A stretch of DNA of 64,000 nucleotides from Pantoea alhagi (GCF_002101395.1 NZ_CP019706.1:4030001-4094000); one strand, 5' to 3'. Positions 24,769 to 34,433 are shown, counted from the first letter of the stretch. Notes: generated by a model from the sequence alone, not told the origin. Translations and numbers: made by a program.

Positions 24769-25974
24769 ATGGCTTCTTCGCATTTCAGATTATCCGTTTC
24801 GCTCGCCCTTATTACTGTTCTGGGGCCATCAGCGATCGATATGTATCTTGCCTCGCTGCCCGACATGGCAGCGGAGCTTGGTGCCTCACTGACGCAAATT
24901 CAGTTGACCCTTACAGTATTTTTACTGGCAATGGGGCTGGGCCAGCTTATATCAGGCCCTCTGATCGATGCTTACGGCCGACGCACACCGTTGCTGTCCG
25001 CCATTCTGTTGTTTATTGTTTGCTCAATATGGGCTTCCTGGTCAGATACTATCTCTGCGCTGCTCTACGCTCGTTTCTTCCAGGGACTTGCGGCATCCAT
25101 GACGCTCGTTGTGGCCATAAGCACGGTCAGGGACGTTTCATCAGGAACGCAGGCGGCAAAACTGTTTGCCATGCTGATGACTATTGAAGGGCTGGCCCCT
25201 GTACTGGCACCAGCCATTGGTGGGTATGTAGATGCTTACGCAGGCTGGTCAGCAGTAATGCTGGTGTTGGCAACAATGGGGCTGATAGCTTTCATCAACA
25301 GCTGGTTTAACCTGCCGGAGTCGCTACCCCCTGCTCAACGTCAGTCGCTGGCCCCTTCGCAAATCTTCAGAACGTACGGGCGATTACTGCGCGATCGCGA
25401 CTTTATGCTTCCCGCGCTTTCTCTCTCTGCCGCATTCTTTTTCCTGTTCATCTATATCGGCGGTGCGCCGGTGATTTACCAGACCCACTACGGTCTCAAA
25501 CCAGACACCTTTGGCCTGGTGTTCGGCGGCACCGGCATCGCAGTGCTGCTCGGCGCTATTACCTCGGGTCGCTGGGTCATGCAACTGAGCGTGCCTGCCG
25601 TTGCGCTGCGGGGCGTTTTAGCTATGGCGGCAGGTACATTACTGGCAGGCCTTTCTGTCATCAGTGGTCTGGGCCTGCCGGGCGTGGTAGCGGGTATGTT
25701 TATTGCCCTGTTCGGGCTGGGTATTGCTGAGGCCACGCTGATGTCCATGACTATGTCCACCCAGAAGACAGCTCTGGGCTCTGCTGCGGCCGTTCTCGGC
25801 GCGCTGCAACTTATACTCTCGGCTACTGCGACCCCACTGGCAGGATACTTGTCGGCGAAGGGAAGCATGCCCTGGCTGGGCTTCCTTGCCTTGTTTGGCA
25901 TTTTCGTGGTTGCGCTGACCGTTTTGAGCATCCGCTGGGCCCGGGATGATATAGAATACGCTGCCGGTCATTAA
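24769..25974 (+). CDS. Bcr/CflA-family multidrug efflux MFS transporter
   Basis: 401 residues, 12 transmembrane helices (DHA1 type). ITVLGPSAIDMYLASLPDMA at the N-terminus is the Bcr/CflA family signature, GPLIDAYGRRTPLL is the loop 2-3 MFS motif A, and APAIGGY is motif C of drug antiporters. Start ATG 24769 follows AGGAATTATC. The TetR gene begins 20 bp after the stop, so the two form an operon behind the palindrome at 24715-24732. Likely proton-driven drug export; substrate unknown. Confidence 0.9.
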   Translation: MASSHFRLSVSLALITVLGPSAIDMYLASLPDMAAELGASLTQIQLTLTVFLLAMGLGQLISGPLIDAYGRRTPLLSAILLFIVCSIWASWSDTISALLYARFFQGLAASMTLVVAISTVRDVSSGTQAAKLFAMLMTIEGLAPVLAPAIGGYVDAYAGWSAVMLVLATMGLIAFINSWFNLPESLPPAQRQSLAPSQIFRTYGRLLRDRDFMLPALSLSAAFFFLFIYIGGAPVIYQTHYGLKPDTFGLVFGGTGIAVLLGAITSGRWVMQLSVPAVALRGVLAMAAGTLLAGLSVISGLGLPGVVAGMFIALFGLGIAEATLMSMTMSTQKTALGSAAAVLGALQLILSATATPLAGYLSAKGSMPWLGFLALFGIFVVALTVLSIRWARDDIEYAAGH

Positions 25975-25994
25975 CTTCAGGAAAGCACTTTCAT

Positions 25995-26555
25995 ATGGCA
26001 ATCTCTTCTGCTGCTCAAAAAGTTTCAGACGCTGCTGTTACCCACTTTGCGGAGCGAGGGTTTGAGTCCGCCTCGTTAAAGGAAATAGCTGAGGCCGCTG
26101 GCATCAGAAAAGCGACTATTTATTCGCATTTTAAAAATAAAGATGAGCTATTCCTCCACGCTTTTAGTGGGTCGATTGAGGTTGAGGGTGCTTTCGTATC
26201 CAGTTGCTTTGATGCTGATACAGAGGCTGGGGAACGGTATCTGGCGAGGGTAGCTTCCCGCTACTCCACATCCGAACATTTGCGCCTGATGCTGCGTACC
26301 GCTTTTATTCCGCCGGGAGGGCTGCGAGAACAGGTCTCTCTGGGATACGAAAAATTTATTTCGCACATCAGGGCTCGCTTTGTGGCGAAGCTGCAACAAA
26401 ACAGTTCTGATGCAGAATTGCTGGCGGAGGCCTATATCGGCATTATCGACAGCGTCCATGTTGAACTGCTTTACGCTTCGCCCGCTGCGGCAGAGAGAAG
26501 ACGAAAAGCGCTCTGGCACATTCTGCATGCGGCTGTCACTGCAACTCACCGATAG
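25995..26555 (+). CDS. TetR/AcrR family regulator of the adjacent pump
   Basis: 186 residues with an HTH at 8-52 (VTHFAERGFESASLKEIAEAAGIRKATIYSHFKNKDELF). The C-terminal domain is ligand-binding, with typical helices (AYIGIIDSVHVELLY). It is downstream of the Bcr/CflA pump in one operon, so it probably represses it by binding at 24715-24732. Start ATG 25995 follows AGGAAAG. Confidence 0.87.
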   Translation: MAISSAAQKVSDAAVTHFAERGFESASLKEIAEAAGIRKATIYSHFKNKDELFLHAFSGSIEVEGAFVSSCFDADTEAGERYLARVASRYSTSEHLRLMLRTAFIPPGGLREQVSLGYEKFISHIRARFVAKLQQNSSDAELLAEAYIGIIDSVHVELLYASPAAAERRRKALWHILHAAVTATHR

Positions 26556-26738
26556 AACAAGTCGGGCTATGGTCGGAATCCTTTGCATTATCGTAGACTG
26601 CACTGTAAACGCATAAAGCTTTTTCTAATCCGGGCAGTTAACCAGTCACATGCTCCAGCGAGTTTCTGTATGCAATGAATACCCAGTTTTCAGGTGGCGT
26701 TTCCAGCCCGAGGTGAAGCATACAGGCCGACACGCACA

Positions 26739-26880
26739 CTTATTGCTTCATAAGGTACAGAATGTTAAAGCAGGTGACTGGTTCATAGTTCATTCTGTAG
26801 CGGGCGGCTTGGGGCTGATTGTTACCCGCTGGGCAAGCAGGTTAGGTTTTAAAATCATACCCGTCGTGCGCGAACAGCGG
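26739..26880 (+). pseudogene. Quinone oxidoreductase (MDR superfamily) fragment
   Basis: About 45 residues, LLHKVQNVKAGDWFIVHSVA followed by GGLGLIVTRWASRLGF, match the nucleotide-binding entry (AAGGVG motif) of QorA-type NADPH:quinone oxidoreductases. Both catalytic N-terminal and C-terminal parts are absent. The 3' end overlaps the stop of the convergent EamA gene. A relic. Confidence 0.7.
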
Positions 26881-27757
26881 CCGTAGCGAGATAAGTAATA
26901 ACAGCTGTAAAAGTCACAGCTCCACCCAGTAACGTTGATGAAGGCGGCGTTTCGTCAAAAACTATCCAGACCCACAGCGGTGCCAGTAGCAAATCCAGCT
27001 GACCGATGAGACCGGCAAGGGTTGCCGGAATGAACCTGCTTCCGCCAAGATAAAGCAGATAGCTCAGGCTCTGTGTCGCCATGCTGAAAGCAAACAACCA
27101 GAGCATGTCAGACAAATCCGGGATGGGCGCGTCAGCAGGACTTTTAATAAAGCAGATAATCATACAAATCAGGCAGGCAACAGATGTCACGCCCGGCAGG
27201 TTCATATCCGGCCATTTTTTAGCGAGAACTATGCTCCCTGCAAATCCAAGCGCCATCAGGAAGGCCAGAAGATAACCAGCCATATCGCCCCGGCTGCTGG
27301 AAGAGCCGGTCATGACGAATACACCGGCAAGGCTCGCCAGAGAGCAGAAAGCCGCCATGGCTGTAAGCCGTTCCCGAAGAAATACCCATCCCAGCCCGAG
27401 CGTAATAAAAGGGGTAGTGGCATAAATTGTCATCACACCCGCAACAGTTGTCACCTTGAGCGCGGCAATATAGCAGAACATTGAAAGGGACATCACAATG
27501 GCTGTAATGATCTCACGCCAGCCCAGCCTTATTTTCTGAGGAAACCATTTGCTATTACGCCAAAAAAGCAGCACGACAGCAAGGGTTAAGGTGGCAAAAA
27601 AGGAACGCCATGCAACCATAGACCAGACGTCCATCTGCAGGTGGCGAACAAAAATACCCACAGAGCTCCACATAAGTACTGATAATGTTACAAGCGCCAC
27701 GCCCGATAAAGAATGGCATTGTGAAGAATTATGACTTTTATCTGTTAGATCTGACAT
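26855..27757 (-). CDS. EamA-family (DMT superfamily) transporter
   Basis: 300 residues with ten transmembrane helices as two EamA repeats (about 15-145 and 160-295). SVLMWSSVGIFVRHLQMDVWSMVAWRSFFAT is the typical repeat-1 opening and TTPFITLGLGWVFLRERLT ends it. DMT proteins export metabolites such as amino acids or drugs. Start at 27757 is the first Met; no strong ribosome site. Alone on its strand. Substrate unknown. Confidence 0.85.
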   Translation of the reverse strand: MSDLTDKSHNSSQCHSLSGVALVTLSVLMWSSVGIFVRHLQMDVWSMVAWRSFFATLTLAVVLLFWRNSKWFPQKIRLGWREIITAIVMSLSMFCYIAALKVTTVAGVMTIYATTPFITLGLGWVFLRERLTAMAAFCSLASLAGVFVMTGSSSSRGDMAGYLLAFLMALGFAGSIVLAKKWPDMNLPGVTSVACLICMIICFIKSPADAPIPDLSDMLWLFAFSMATQSLSYLLYLGGSRFIPATLAGLIGQLDLLLAPLWVWIVFDETPPSSTLLGGAVTFTAVITYLATAAVRARRV

Positions 27758-27934
27758 TTTTCTGGTTCATATTTATAAAATACAAAGTATAGAAGTTACC
27801 TTGAACTTTTCAGGCTGAGTCAGTTTTAACGGGATTCATTATGATGCTAAAGGTTCGTGCCCGCTAATTGAATTCGCCCCGGGCATGCAGAAGCTTTCCG
27901 GGGCCAGTACTGTTACAAAAATGGCCTGCAAAAG

Positions 27935-27960
27935 CCAGCTATGTGCCAGGAGCGGACATA
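27935..27960. repeat. Dispersed palindromic repeat, right arm, copy 3
   Basis: AGCTATGTGCCAGGAGCGGACATA: right arm of the family, left arm not clear. In the gap between the EamA and O-methyltransferase genes. Confidence 0.6.
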
Positions 27961-28054
27961 ACTTTTAATGCCCAGAGGGACATTAACGTGCCGACAGCTG
28001 TAACAAACGCTATCTAAACTTCTTAAATAACCACTAAAGGAGAATAGATCCCAT

Positions 28055-28738
28055 ATGCGAACCCCTGATTATCCTTCCCGGGACTTTGATAAATGGTCAC
28101 AGGTAGATGCCTGGTTTGCTGAAAAGCTTGCACCTGAAGGGCCAGATTTAAAATACACTCTCTCTAATAATTCAGAGCAAGGATTACCCACACACGATGT
28201 GTCTGCTTTGCAGGGAAAAATGCTGGCCATCTTCATTCAAATGACACGCGCTGTCCGCGTTCTTGAAATAGGAACCCTTGGAGGTTACAGCACGATCTGG
28301 ATGGCCAAAGCTTTACCCCAACATGGAAGCGTAACGACCATTGAATTCAATAAGCATCATGCAGATGTTGCCCGCCAGAATATAAACAATGCAGGATTAA
28401 CTGAGCGCGTTGAGCTTCACACTGATGCTGCACTTGATGTTTTACCCATGCTTAAGGCACCTTTTGACCTTATTTTTATCGATGCTGATAAAGTGAATAA
28501 CCCACGCTATCTGGAATGGGCCATCAAATTGTCGAAGCAAGGTACTGTAATCGTGGGTGATAACTCAGTGCGTGGCGGTAGTGTGATTGATTCTGATAGT
28601 GACGATCCTAACGTGCAGGGTCTGAGAGAGTTTATTCAGATCATTTCAGAAGACGAACGACTTGAGGCCACAGCCATACAAACTGTTGGTGAAAAGGGAT
28701 GGGATGGGTTCGTCATGGCTATAGTTAAAACCATATAA
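28055..28738 (+). CDS. O-methyltransferase (SAM-dependent, CCoAMT/COMT-like)
   Basis: 227 residues. The SAM-binding motif I is VLEIGTLGGYSTIWMA near residue 69; the following acidic end is TTIEFN, and FIDADKVNNPRYLEW gives the metal-binding Asp pair region, with GDNSVRGG completing the site of the cation-dependent O-methyltransferases. Length matches bacterial members. Start 28055 follows AAAGGAGAATAG. Ends in a terminator. Substrate (often catechols) not deduced. Confidence 0.88.
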   Translation: MRTPDYPSRDFDKWSQVDAWFAEKLAPEGPDLKYTLSNNSEQGLPTHDVSALQGKMLAIFIQMTRAVRVLEIGTLGGYSTIWMAKALPQHGSVTTIEFNKHHADVARQNINNAGLTERVELHTDAALDVLPMLKAPFDLIFIDADKVNNPRYLEWAIKLSKQGTVIVGDNSVRGGSVIDSDSDDPNVQGLREFIQIISEDERLEATAIQTVGEKGWDGFVMAIVKTI

Positions 28739-28764
28739 TTATCTGTCTTACACACTCAGAGCTC

Positions 28765-28787
28765 AGCCGCTACCAGGCGGCTTTCTC
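28765..28787 (+). terminator. Terminator after the O-methyltransferase gene
   Basis: AGCCGC-TACCAG-GCGGCT followed by TTCTC; 6-bp GC stem. Confidence 0.55.
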
Positions 28788-28895
28788 ATACCACTCTCTG
28801 GAGATTGTTGGATGCCCTGCCCTCATGGATTAGCGCTTACTGAGTCTATTCACACTTTCATTCTGGCTCGATCGCTTTTTTAGATTTTCAACAAG

Positions 28896-28925
28896 CAGGT
28901 CCGCTTCTCGCTCACAGGTGACAAC
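28896..28925. repeat. Dispersed palindromic repeat, left arm, copy 4
   Basis: GCAGGTCCGCTTCTCGCTCA plus CAGGTGAC: left arm of the family, ending just before the IS1222-like element. Confidence 0.6.
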
Positions 28926-28946
28926 TCTAATCACATCTTGTAGTGG

Positions 28947-29272
28947 TCAACAAAAACTGGTCACCGCTTTAGAGTTTTTCCAGTATCGACTTTCCGATTC
29001 GTTTGGTGGTAATCCACCGTTATATTCATGCGGCCTGAGCGTGCTGTAGTAACCCACGATGTAATCTGTGATCGCATGAGAGGCTTCACTGAAGTTCATG
29101 TATCCCATCACGGGAACCCATTCATTTTTCAGGCTCCGGAAGAACCGCTCCATTGGGCTGTTATCCCAGCAATTTCCCCGCCGACTCATGCTCTGCTTTA
29201 TCCTGCAACGCCACAGTAACTGCCTGAACTGCCGGCTTGTGTAGTGGCTACCCTGATCGCTATGGAACATCA
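28947..29272 (-). pseudogene. IS1222-like OrfB, C-terminal part (split by IS insertion)
   Basis: The frame MFHSDQGSHYTSRQF continues with MSRRGNCWDNSPMERFFRSLK and ends ESRYWKNSKAVTSFC. It holds the second Asp (HSDQG) and the Glu (NSPMERF) of the DDE triad. The N-terminal part is at 30509-31019 and onward, across the inner IS. Confidence 0.85.
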
Positions 29273-29293
29273 CTCTGAATCGCCACGGATAAT

Positions 29294-30106
29294 CTAGACA
29301 CTTCTGAGCCGTTGATAATACTGATTTTCATATTCCGTCGGTGGCATCTGATCACTCGACCCATGTCGACGCTTACTGTTATAAAACATTTCGATGTAAT
29401 CAAAAATATCGCTGCGGGCTTCTTCCCGCGTTCCGTAAATCTTTTTCTTTATCCGCTCGCGTTTCAGTAACTGGAAAAAGCTTTCTGCAACCGCATTATC
29501 GTGACAGTTACCACGACGGCTCATACTCCCCTCCAGTCCGTGTGATTTCAGGAACGACTGCCACTCATGGCTTGTGTACTGACTCCCTTGATCAGAATGA
29601 ACCAGCACCTGTTTTTGGGGATTACGCCGCCATACAGCCATCAGCAGTGCGTTCAGAACAATATCCTTTGTCATCCAGGGTTGCATTGACCAGCCAATAA
29701 CTTTGCGCGAGAACAGGTCAACAACTACGGCCAGATACAGCCACCCTTCGTGAGTTCGGATGTAAGTTATGTCCGTTACCCAACGTTCATTCGGTGCTTC
29801 CGGGTTGAACTGACGCTGGAGTCTGTTGGGTGCCACGATACTGGCTTCACCTTTATGCGCTCGTGGGCTTCGATACCCGACCTGAGCCTTTATCCCGGCA
29901 CGCTTCATCAGCCGCCAGACCCGGTTAATCCCGCACTGTTGCCCGCTATCTTTCAGGTCGAGATGGATCTTGCGATAGCCATAAACGCAACCGGACTCCA
30001 GCCAGAACTGTTTGATTTGTCCTGTCAGCCTGAGATCCGCCTGATGCTGTGGTGAATGCGGCTGCTGAAGCCAGGCGTAAAACCCACTCGGATGAACATT
30101 CAGCAC
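29294..30106 (-). CDS. IS3-family transposase OrfB (inner IS)
   Basis: 270 residues: the region HPSGFYAWLQQ, an HTH_21-like segment (YGYRKIHLDLKDSGQQCGINRVWRLM) and the rve integrase core with DDE residues in VTDITYIRTHEGWLYLAVVVD, LVHSDQGSQYTS and NAVAESFFQLLKRE. The true OrfB frame extends upstream to about 30180 and is normally expressed as an OrfAB fusion by -1 frameshifting at the A7G run (minus strand, 30202-30195). Catalyses cut-and-paste/copy-out transposition. Confidence 0.9.
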   Translation of the reverse strand: MLNVHPSGFYAWLQQPHSPQHQADLRLTGQIKQFWLESGCVYGYRKIHLDLKDSGQQCGINRVWRLMKRAGIKAQVGYRSPRAHKGEASIVAPNRLQRQFNPEAPNERWVTDITYIRTHEGWLYLAVVVDLFSRKVIGWSMQPWMTKDIVLNALLMAVWRRNPQKQVLVHSDQGSQYTSHEWQSFLKSHGLEGSMSRRGNCHDNAVAESFFQLLKRERIKKKIYGTREEARSDIFDYIEMFYNSKRRHGSSDQMPPTEYENQYYQRLRSV

Positions 30107-30162
30107 CCGACAGAGCAGACGAACAGGCCAGCAACAGGTGTTGTCACGGATAAAGGCGTACC

Positions 30163-30447
30163 TCAGTCGGACAGCTTTGCGAAGTACGCCGCGGCTTTTT
30201 TTAATATGTCCCGTTCGTCAGTAACCCGCTTCAGCTCCTTCTGGAGTCGGCGGATCTCAGCCTGAGCATCTGACTGTTCTTTGTTGGTGGAAGAGTCCGG
30301 TCCGTACTTCTTTATCCAGGCATAAAGACTGTGGGTAGTGATATCGAGACGTGTTGCAACACTGGAAACAGAATGACCACGATCAACAACCTGTTTTACC
30401 GCTTCAATTTTAAACTCTTCGGGATAACGTTTACCGCTCATGAGCAC
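30163..30447 (-). CDS. IS3-family transposase OrfA (inner IS)
   Basis: 94 residues: HTH (GKRYPEEFKIEAVKQVVDRG; VATRLDITTHSLYAWIKKYG) and a leucine-zipper coiled coil (EIRRLQKELKRVTDERDILKK). It ends at AAAYFAKLSD just past the A7G slippery run, as expected for the frameshifting site. Confidence 0.9.
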   Translation of the reverse strand: MLMSGKRYPEEFKIEAVKQVVDRGHSVSSVATRLDITTHSLYAWIKKYGPDSSTNKEQSDAQAEIRRLQKELKRVTDERDILKKAAAYFAKLSD

Positions 30448-30508
30448 CTCTCTTTTAAGTCATCTTAAATGACTCCGGGGTGTCTGTTAAACCTGTGGCG
30501 ATTCACTC

Positions 30509-31019
30509 CGCCTGGCTTTCCCCGACGCTCCCAGGCCATTTCCAGCGCTTTCATAGTGAGTTTGCTGTCCGGTGAGAATGACATTGCCCAGCCCACGGGT
30601 TTTCTGGCGAACAGGTCGAGAACAACAGCAAGATATGCCCAACGTTTTCCTGTCCAGATATAAGTCACGTCGCCGCACCATACCTGGTTGGGCTCGATGA
30701 CCGCGAACTGACGATCAAGGTGGTTCGGTATAGCGATGTGTTCCTGTCCACCGCGCTTATACCGGTGTGTTGGCTGCTGGCAGCTTACAAGTCCCAGCTC
30801 TTTCATGAGTTTGCCAGCAAGCCAGCGCCCCATACGGAAGCCTTTAAGTGTTGCCATAGTGGCAATGCTTCTTGCGCCCGCTGAGCCATGACTGATGCTG
30901 TGTAACTCCTGCACCTGGCTACGCAACGCTGTCCGCCTGATATCCGGTTCATCAGGACGACTTTTCCAGTATTTGTAGCTGCTACGGTGAACCCCAAACA
31001 CATGGCACAGTATCGCCAC
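30509..31019 (-). pseudogene. IS1222-like OrfB, N-terminal part (split by IS insertion)
   Basis: The frame has CHVFGVHRSSYKYWKSRP, then GDVTYIWTGKRWAYLAVVLD with the first catalytic Asp, and stops being homologous at RRGKPGGV where the inner IS enters. The continuation is at 29272-28947. Confidence 0.85.
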
Positions 31020-31045
31020 GGGATAACGCGCTCTGAGCTTCCCGA

Positions 31046-31348
<303 letters not shown>

Positions 31349-31500
31349 TGGGGCACCTGTATTGTTCTGAGGCGAGCATATCACCTCTGTTCAGGTGGCC
31401 AAATTCAGTAAACCACTACAGAATGAGCTTAGAGAACTGGAAAGCAGTCAGTCCTCATTTCTAATCCCGACATTTCATACCCGCTACAGGTAAATGTAAG

Positions 31501-31555
31501 CATTTCGCTCATGGCAGATATTGGCTTATGCGTTCACTTTGTGCCAGAAGTTATC
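31501..31555. repeat. Dispersed palindromic repeat, copy 5
   Basis: Diverged copy: CATTTCGCTCATGGCAGA as left arm and GTTCACTTTGTGCCAGAAG as right arm, directly followed by copy 6. Confidence 0.6.
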
Positions 31556-31620
31556 TGCTTTTTGCTCAAAGCGAACCTGGCTTCACCCATGTCCGCTCTG
31601 TGCCAGAAGCGGACGTTGCC
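31552..31620. repeat. Dispersed palindromic repeat, copy 6 (near consensus)
   Basis: ATCTGCTTTTTGCTCAAAGC and, after an 18-nt spacer, TCCGCTCTGTGCCAGAAGCG GACGTTGCC; both arms present. It is in tandem with copy 5. Confidence 0.8.
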
Positions 31621-31655
31621 TGCCTTACGGTTTATTCAGCTATGTCGAATAAACT

Positions 31656-32576
31656 TTAATGCGATGAAATAAATACCGATGCTTTCTGTACAGGCGGAAC
31701 GGCGAAATAACGCTGCATGCGTTTTATCTCCTCTGCTGGCGGCAGCCCAAACAGGCGTTTGAATTCACGATTAAATTGCGACGGACTTTCATAGCCGACA
31801 GCATAACTTGCGGCGGCGGCAGTGATCTGCTGACGCACCATCAACATCCGCGCCTGGTGCAGGCGTACCGATTTCACATACTGCATCGGCGGCATCCGGG
31901 TTATCGCTTTGAAATGGCTGTGAAACGTTGGCACGCTCATTCCGGCGTCCATAGCCAGTTGCGTCAGCGTTAACGGCTCAGCATAGGTGGCATGGATGCG
32001 CTGAAGCGCTTTGCCTATTTTGCCGAACTGCCCCTGCAAGGCCAGCGCGGCGCGCATTGCATTGCCCTGAGCGCCCGTCAATACGCGGAAATAAAGCTCA
32101 CGTACCCGCGCAGGGCCGAGGATAGCCGCTTCAAGCGGATTATTCAGAACTTCAAGCAAGCGCAGCACGGCCGTTTTTATCGCGTCGTCCATCGGGCTCG
32201 ACATCATGCTTTGCGGTGCAGCAGGTGGTTGCGGGGCACCATGCTGTTCAATCTGCAACATCAGTTCAGCGGCCAGCTGAAAATCCAGATGCATATAAAT
32301 CGCCAGCAACGAATGTTTTGCCGACGCGTCGGTTTCCATCACAAACGGCACCGGCACCGAAACCGCCAGGTAGTGCTGTTCATCATATAAATAAGTCTGC
32401 TGACCAAAATAGCCGCGCTTGCTGCCCTGGCAGACAAACACGATCCCCGGATCGTATAGCACAGGCGTTTTGGCAAGCGGGCGATCAGCCCGCAAAATTC
32501 TCACATCAGGCAACGCAGTAAGGTTATACCCCTCCTGCGCCGCAAGTGCTTTCACTAAGGTCATCATCTCAGACAT
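31656..32576 (-). CDS. AraC-family regulator (YqhC-like, AraC_N type)
   Basis: 306 residues: an N-terminal AraC_N cupin-like domain (LYDPGIVFVCQGSKRGYFGQ near 40-60) and a C-terminal double HTH (TLTQLAMDAGMSVPTFHSHFKAITRM; AAAASYAVGYESPSQFNREFKRLFG). Closest in design to YqhC, which senses aldehydes and activates oxidoreductase genes. Start ATG 32576 is set by GAGG 7 bp upstream. Divergent from the SDR gene at 32683 (about 105 bp between), which is its likely target. Confidence 0.87.
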   Translation of the reverse strand: MSEMMTLVKALAAQEGYNLTALPDVRILRADRPLAKTPVLYDPGIVFVCQGSKRGYFGQQTYLYDEQHYLAVSVPVPFVMETDASAKHSLLAIYMHLDFQLAAELMLQIEQHGAPQPPAAPQSMMSSPMDDAIKTAVLRLLEVLNNPLEAAILGPARVRELYFRVLTGAQGNAMRAALALQGQFGKIGKALQRIHATYAEPLTLTQLAMDAGMSVPTFHSHFKAITRMPPMQYVKSVRLHQARMLMVRQQITAAAASYAVGYESPSQFNREFKRLFGLPPAEEIKRMQRYFAVPPVQKASVFISSH

Positions 32577-32682
32577 CACAGCACCTCATATAATCAGGCA
32601 AGAAAAAGAGAAGATACGGCCTAAAAATGCAAAAGGGTATAAAATACTATGCAACCTTCACTGTTCATGGAGGTTCTTTTTT

Positions 32683-33516
32683 ATGACATCTGCAAAAACG
32701 ATTTTAATCACCGGCGTTAGCAGCGGCTTTGGTCGTGCGCTTGCACAGGAAGCCCTCGCCGCAGGCCATCGGGTCGTCGGAACCGTACGCAACCGCGAAG
32801 CCCAGCAGACTTTTGAGGCGCTCAATGCGCAGCGGGCTTTCGGCCGACTGCTTGATGTCACAGACTTTGAGCGTATTGATGAGGTGGTTGAGGAGATTGA
32901 GTCAACCGTCGGTCCGGTTGATGTGCTGGTGAACAACGCCGGTTATGGCCATGAAGGCATTCTTGAAGAATCGTCCCTCGAAGAGATGCGCCGCCAGTTT
33001 GACGTGAATGTGTTTGGCGCGGTGGCGATGATTAAAGCTGTCCTGCCGGGCATGCGTCAGCGTCGTCGCGGACACATTATCAATATCACTTCGATGGGCG
33101 GTTTTATTACCTTGCCCGGGATCAGCTACTACTGCGGCAGCAAATTTGCGCTGGAGGGGATTTCAGAAACGCTAAGCAAAGAGCTTGCTCCGCTCAACAT
33201 ACACGTCACCGCTGTAGCGCCTGGCTCATTCCGCACTGACTGGGCCGGGCGTTCAATGGTTCGCAGCGCTCGCAGCATTCCAGACTATGACACTTTATTT
33301 GAACCCATTCGTCAGATTCGAAAAGAAAAAAGCGGTAAGCAACCCGGTAATCCCGTTAAAGCCGCCCATGCCATGCTGGCATTGATTGAGAGCCAGAGTC
33401 CACCAGTGCATTTGTTGTTAGGCAGTGATGCACTGAGCTTAGTGCGGCAAAAGCTCACGGCATTAAATAATGAAATAGAACAGTGGGAAAAGCTCACTCG
33501 CTCAACGGATGACTAA
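32683..33516 (+). CDS. Short-chain dehydrogenase/reductase
   Basis: 277 residues. Rossmann motif TGVSSGFGRALA near residue 9, NNAGYG near 82, catalytic Ser in ITSMGG and Tyr/Lys in SYYCGSKFALEG near 150. The extended C-terminus is as in classical SDRs that act on larger substrates. I took ATG 32683 (TGGAGG before it); the longer frame from 32419 is antisense to the AraC gene. Likely NAD(P)H-dependent; regulated by the divergent AraC protein. Confidence 0.9.
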   Translation: MTSAKTILITGVSSGFGRALAQEALAAGHRVVGTVRNREAQQTFEALNAQRAFGRLLDVTDFERIDEVVEEIESTVGPVDVLVNNAGYGHEGILEESSLEEMRRQFDVNVFGAVAMIKAVLPGMRQRRRGHIINITSMGGFITLPGISYYCGSKFALEGISETLSKELAPLNIHVTAVAPGSFRTDWAGRSMVRSARSIPDYDTLFEPIRQIRKEKSGKQPGNPVKAAHAMLALIESQSPPVHLLLGSDALSLVRQKLTALNNEIEQWEKLTRSTDD

Positions 33517-33553
33517 GCCGTTTCTGAGACCAAGAGTAAACGGGATGACCGAT

Positions 33554-33580
33554 GATGGCCGGTCACACAAACGGCCATTT
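33554..33580 (+). terminator. Hairpin after the SDR gene
   Basis: ATGGCCG / CGGCCAT, 7-bp stem with a 10-nt loop and a very short T run. Weak terminator at best. Confidence 0.4.
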
Positions 33581-33737
33581 CACTCTGTCAGTACAAGAAT
33601 GATGCACAGAATCGAAATTGTGCAGATTTAAGCACAGAGGCTGTGCTGCCCGTAAAGAGAGCCGAAGCGAAAAATAATGGGTTCTCAGCTGGCTGCCGAA
33701 TCACACGGGAGTTCGCAGCCAGCTGTGATTTGTTGCG

Positions 33738-34089
33738 TTACTTGAGAGAAAAGCTGGCTGGGACTGTAGAGCGATCGGAGGAGCGCCGGATTAGCCGAAT
33801 ACTTAGCCCTGCCCCGGTAGCCAGGCAGACGACCATCGTCAGAAGCGCGACGATAAAGGCGTGCATAATCGCTGCTCCGCTGTCACCGTTGCCCAACATG
33901 CCGTAAAAGATGCCGCCGATGACGGCGACGCTCAGCGCAGTGCTGATTTGTAATGCCGAGCTGGTTACGCCAGCAATCATATCTGAAAACTGTGGCGCAA
34001 CCCGGTCTGTCACTATCCGCACCAGAGTTGGCATCGCCAACCCCTGGCCAGGACCTGTAACAAAAAGGAGAACTGCGAGCGGCAGCGCG
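33738..34089 (-). pseudogene. DHA2-type MFS transporter, 3' fragment
   Basis: About 115 residues equal to the C-terminal three helices of an MFS pump (ALPLAVLLFVTGPGQGLAMP, then GVTSSALQISTALSVAVIGG). Everything upstream of about 34095 is missing; the chorismate mutase gene (stop at 34091) replaces it. It has no start and no promoter. Confidence 0.8.
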
Positions 34090-34090
34090 G

Positions 34091-34381
34091 TTACGCTTTT
34101 AATTCTCCATGTCTGCGGACCACTTCGTCAATAATATAGCGCATAAATCCTTCTACAAAATTCACGTCGAGACTCGCACTTTGCGCGATTTCTTTCAATC
34201 TGGTGAGCTGCATGGCCTCTCTGTTTTTATCAGTTTCCGGCAGATTATGTGCAGCCTTGAGCTCGCCAACTTTATGAGTGCAACGAAAACGCTCTGCCAG
34301 GATATAAATAAGCGCAGCATCGAGATTATCGATCGTTAGTCTATACGATGAAAGCTGTGCCTGATAATCATTGATATACAT
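34091..34381 (-). CDS. Chorismate mutase (AroQ type) domain protein
   Basis: 96 residues, the length of a monofunctional AroQ chorismate mutase. RLTIDNLDAALIYILAERFR gives helix 1 with the catalytic Arg region; HKVGELKAAHNLPETDKNREA carries the conserved Lys (K at KVGELK) and acidic/Arg pair; VEGFMRYIIDEVVRRH is helix 3. It converts chorismate to prephenate, or acts as a mutase-like protein on isochorismate (lyase relatives). No signal peptide, so cytoplasmic. AGAGG before the ATG. A frame-broken paralog lies at 42403. Confidence 0.82.
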   Translation of the reverse strand: MYINDYQAQLSSYRLTIDNLDAALIYILAERFRCTHKVGELKAAHNLPETDKNREAMQLTRLKEIAQSASLDVNFVEGFMRYIIDEVVRRHGELKA

Positions 34382-34433
34382 TTGTTGACCTCTTAAAATT
34401 AATTTGTCTGAACGGATGGGCGAATTTATGACG

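Larger units (their letters stand above)
29276..30505 (-). mobile_element. Intact IS3-family element inserted in the IS1222-like orfB
   Basis: Exactly 1230 bp. Terminal inverted repeats begin TGAATCGCCAC at both ends (29276 on plus, 30505 on minus). The host orfB is interrupted with a 3-bp duplication CTC at 29273-29275 and 30506-30508 (GAG on the minus strand); rejoining restores codons for GGV-MFHSDQG. OrfA and OrfB look intact, so it may be active or recently active. Confidence 0.92.

Noticed and set aside
30465..31019. Full 184-codon ORF as an intact protein
   Set aside because: Its last residues come from the inner IS end; it is the broken N-terminal half of the IS1222-like OrfB.
32419..32682. 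Longer N-terminus for the SDR at 32683
   Set aside because: It is antisense to the AraC gene and the Rossmann motif starts right after Met 32683, which has its own ribosome site.
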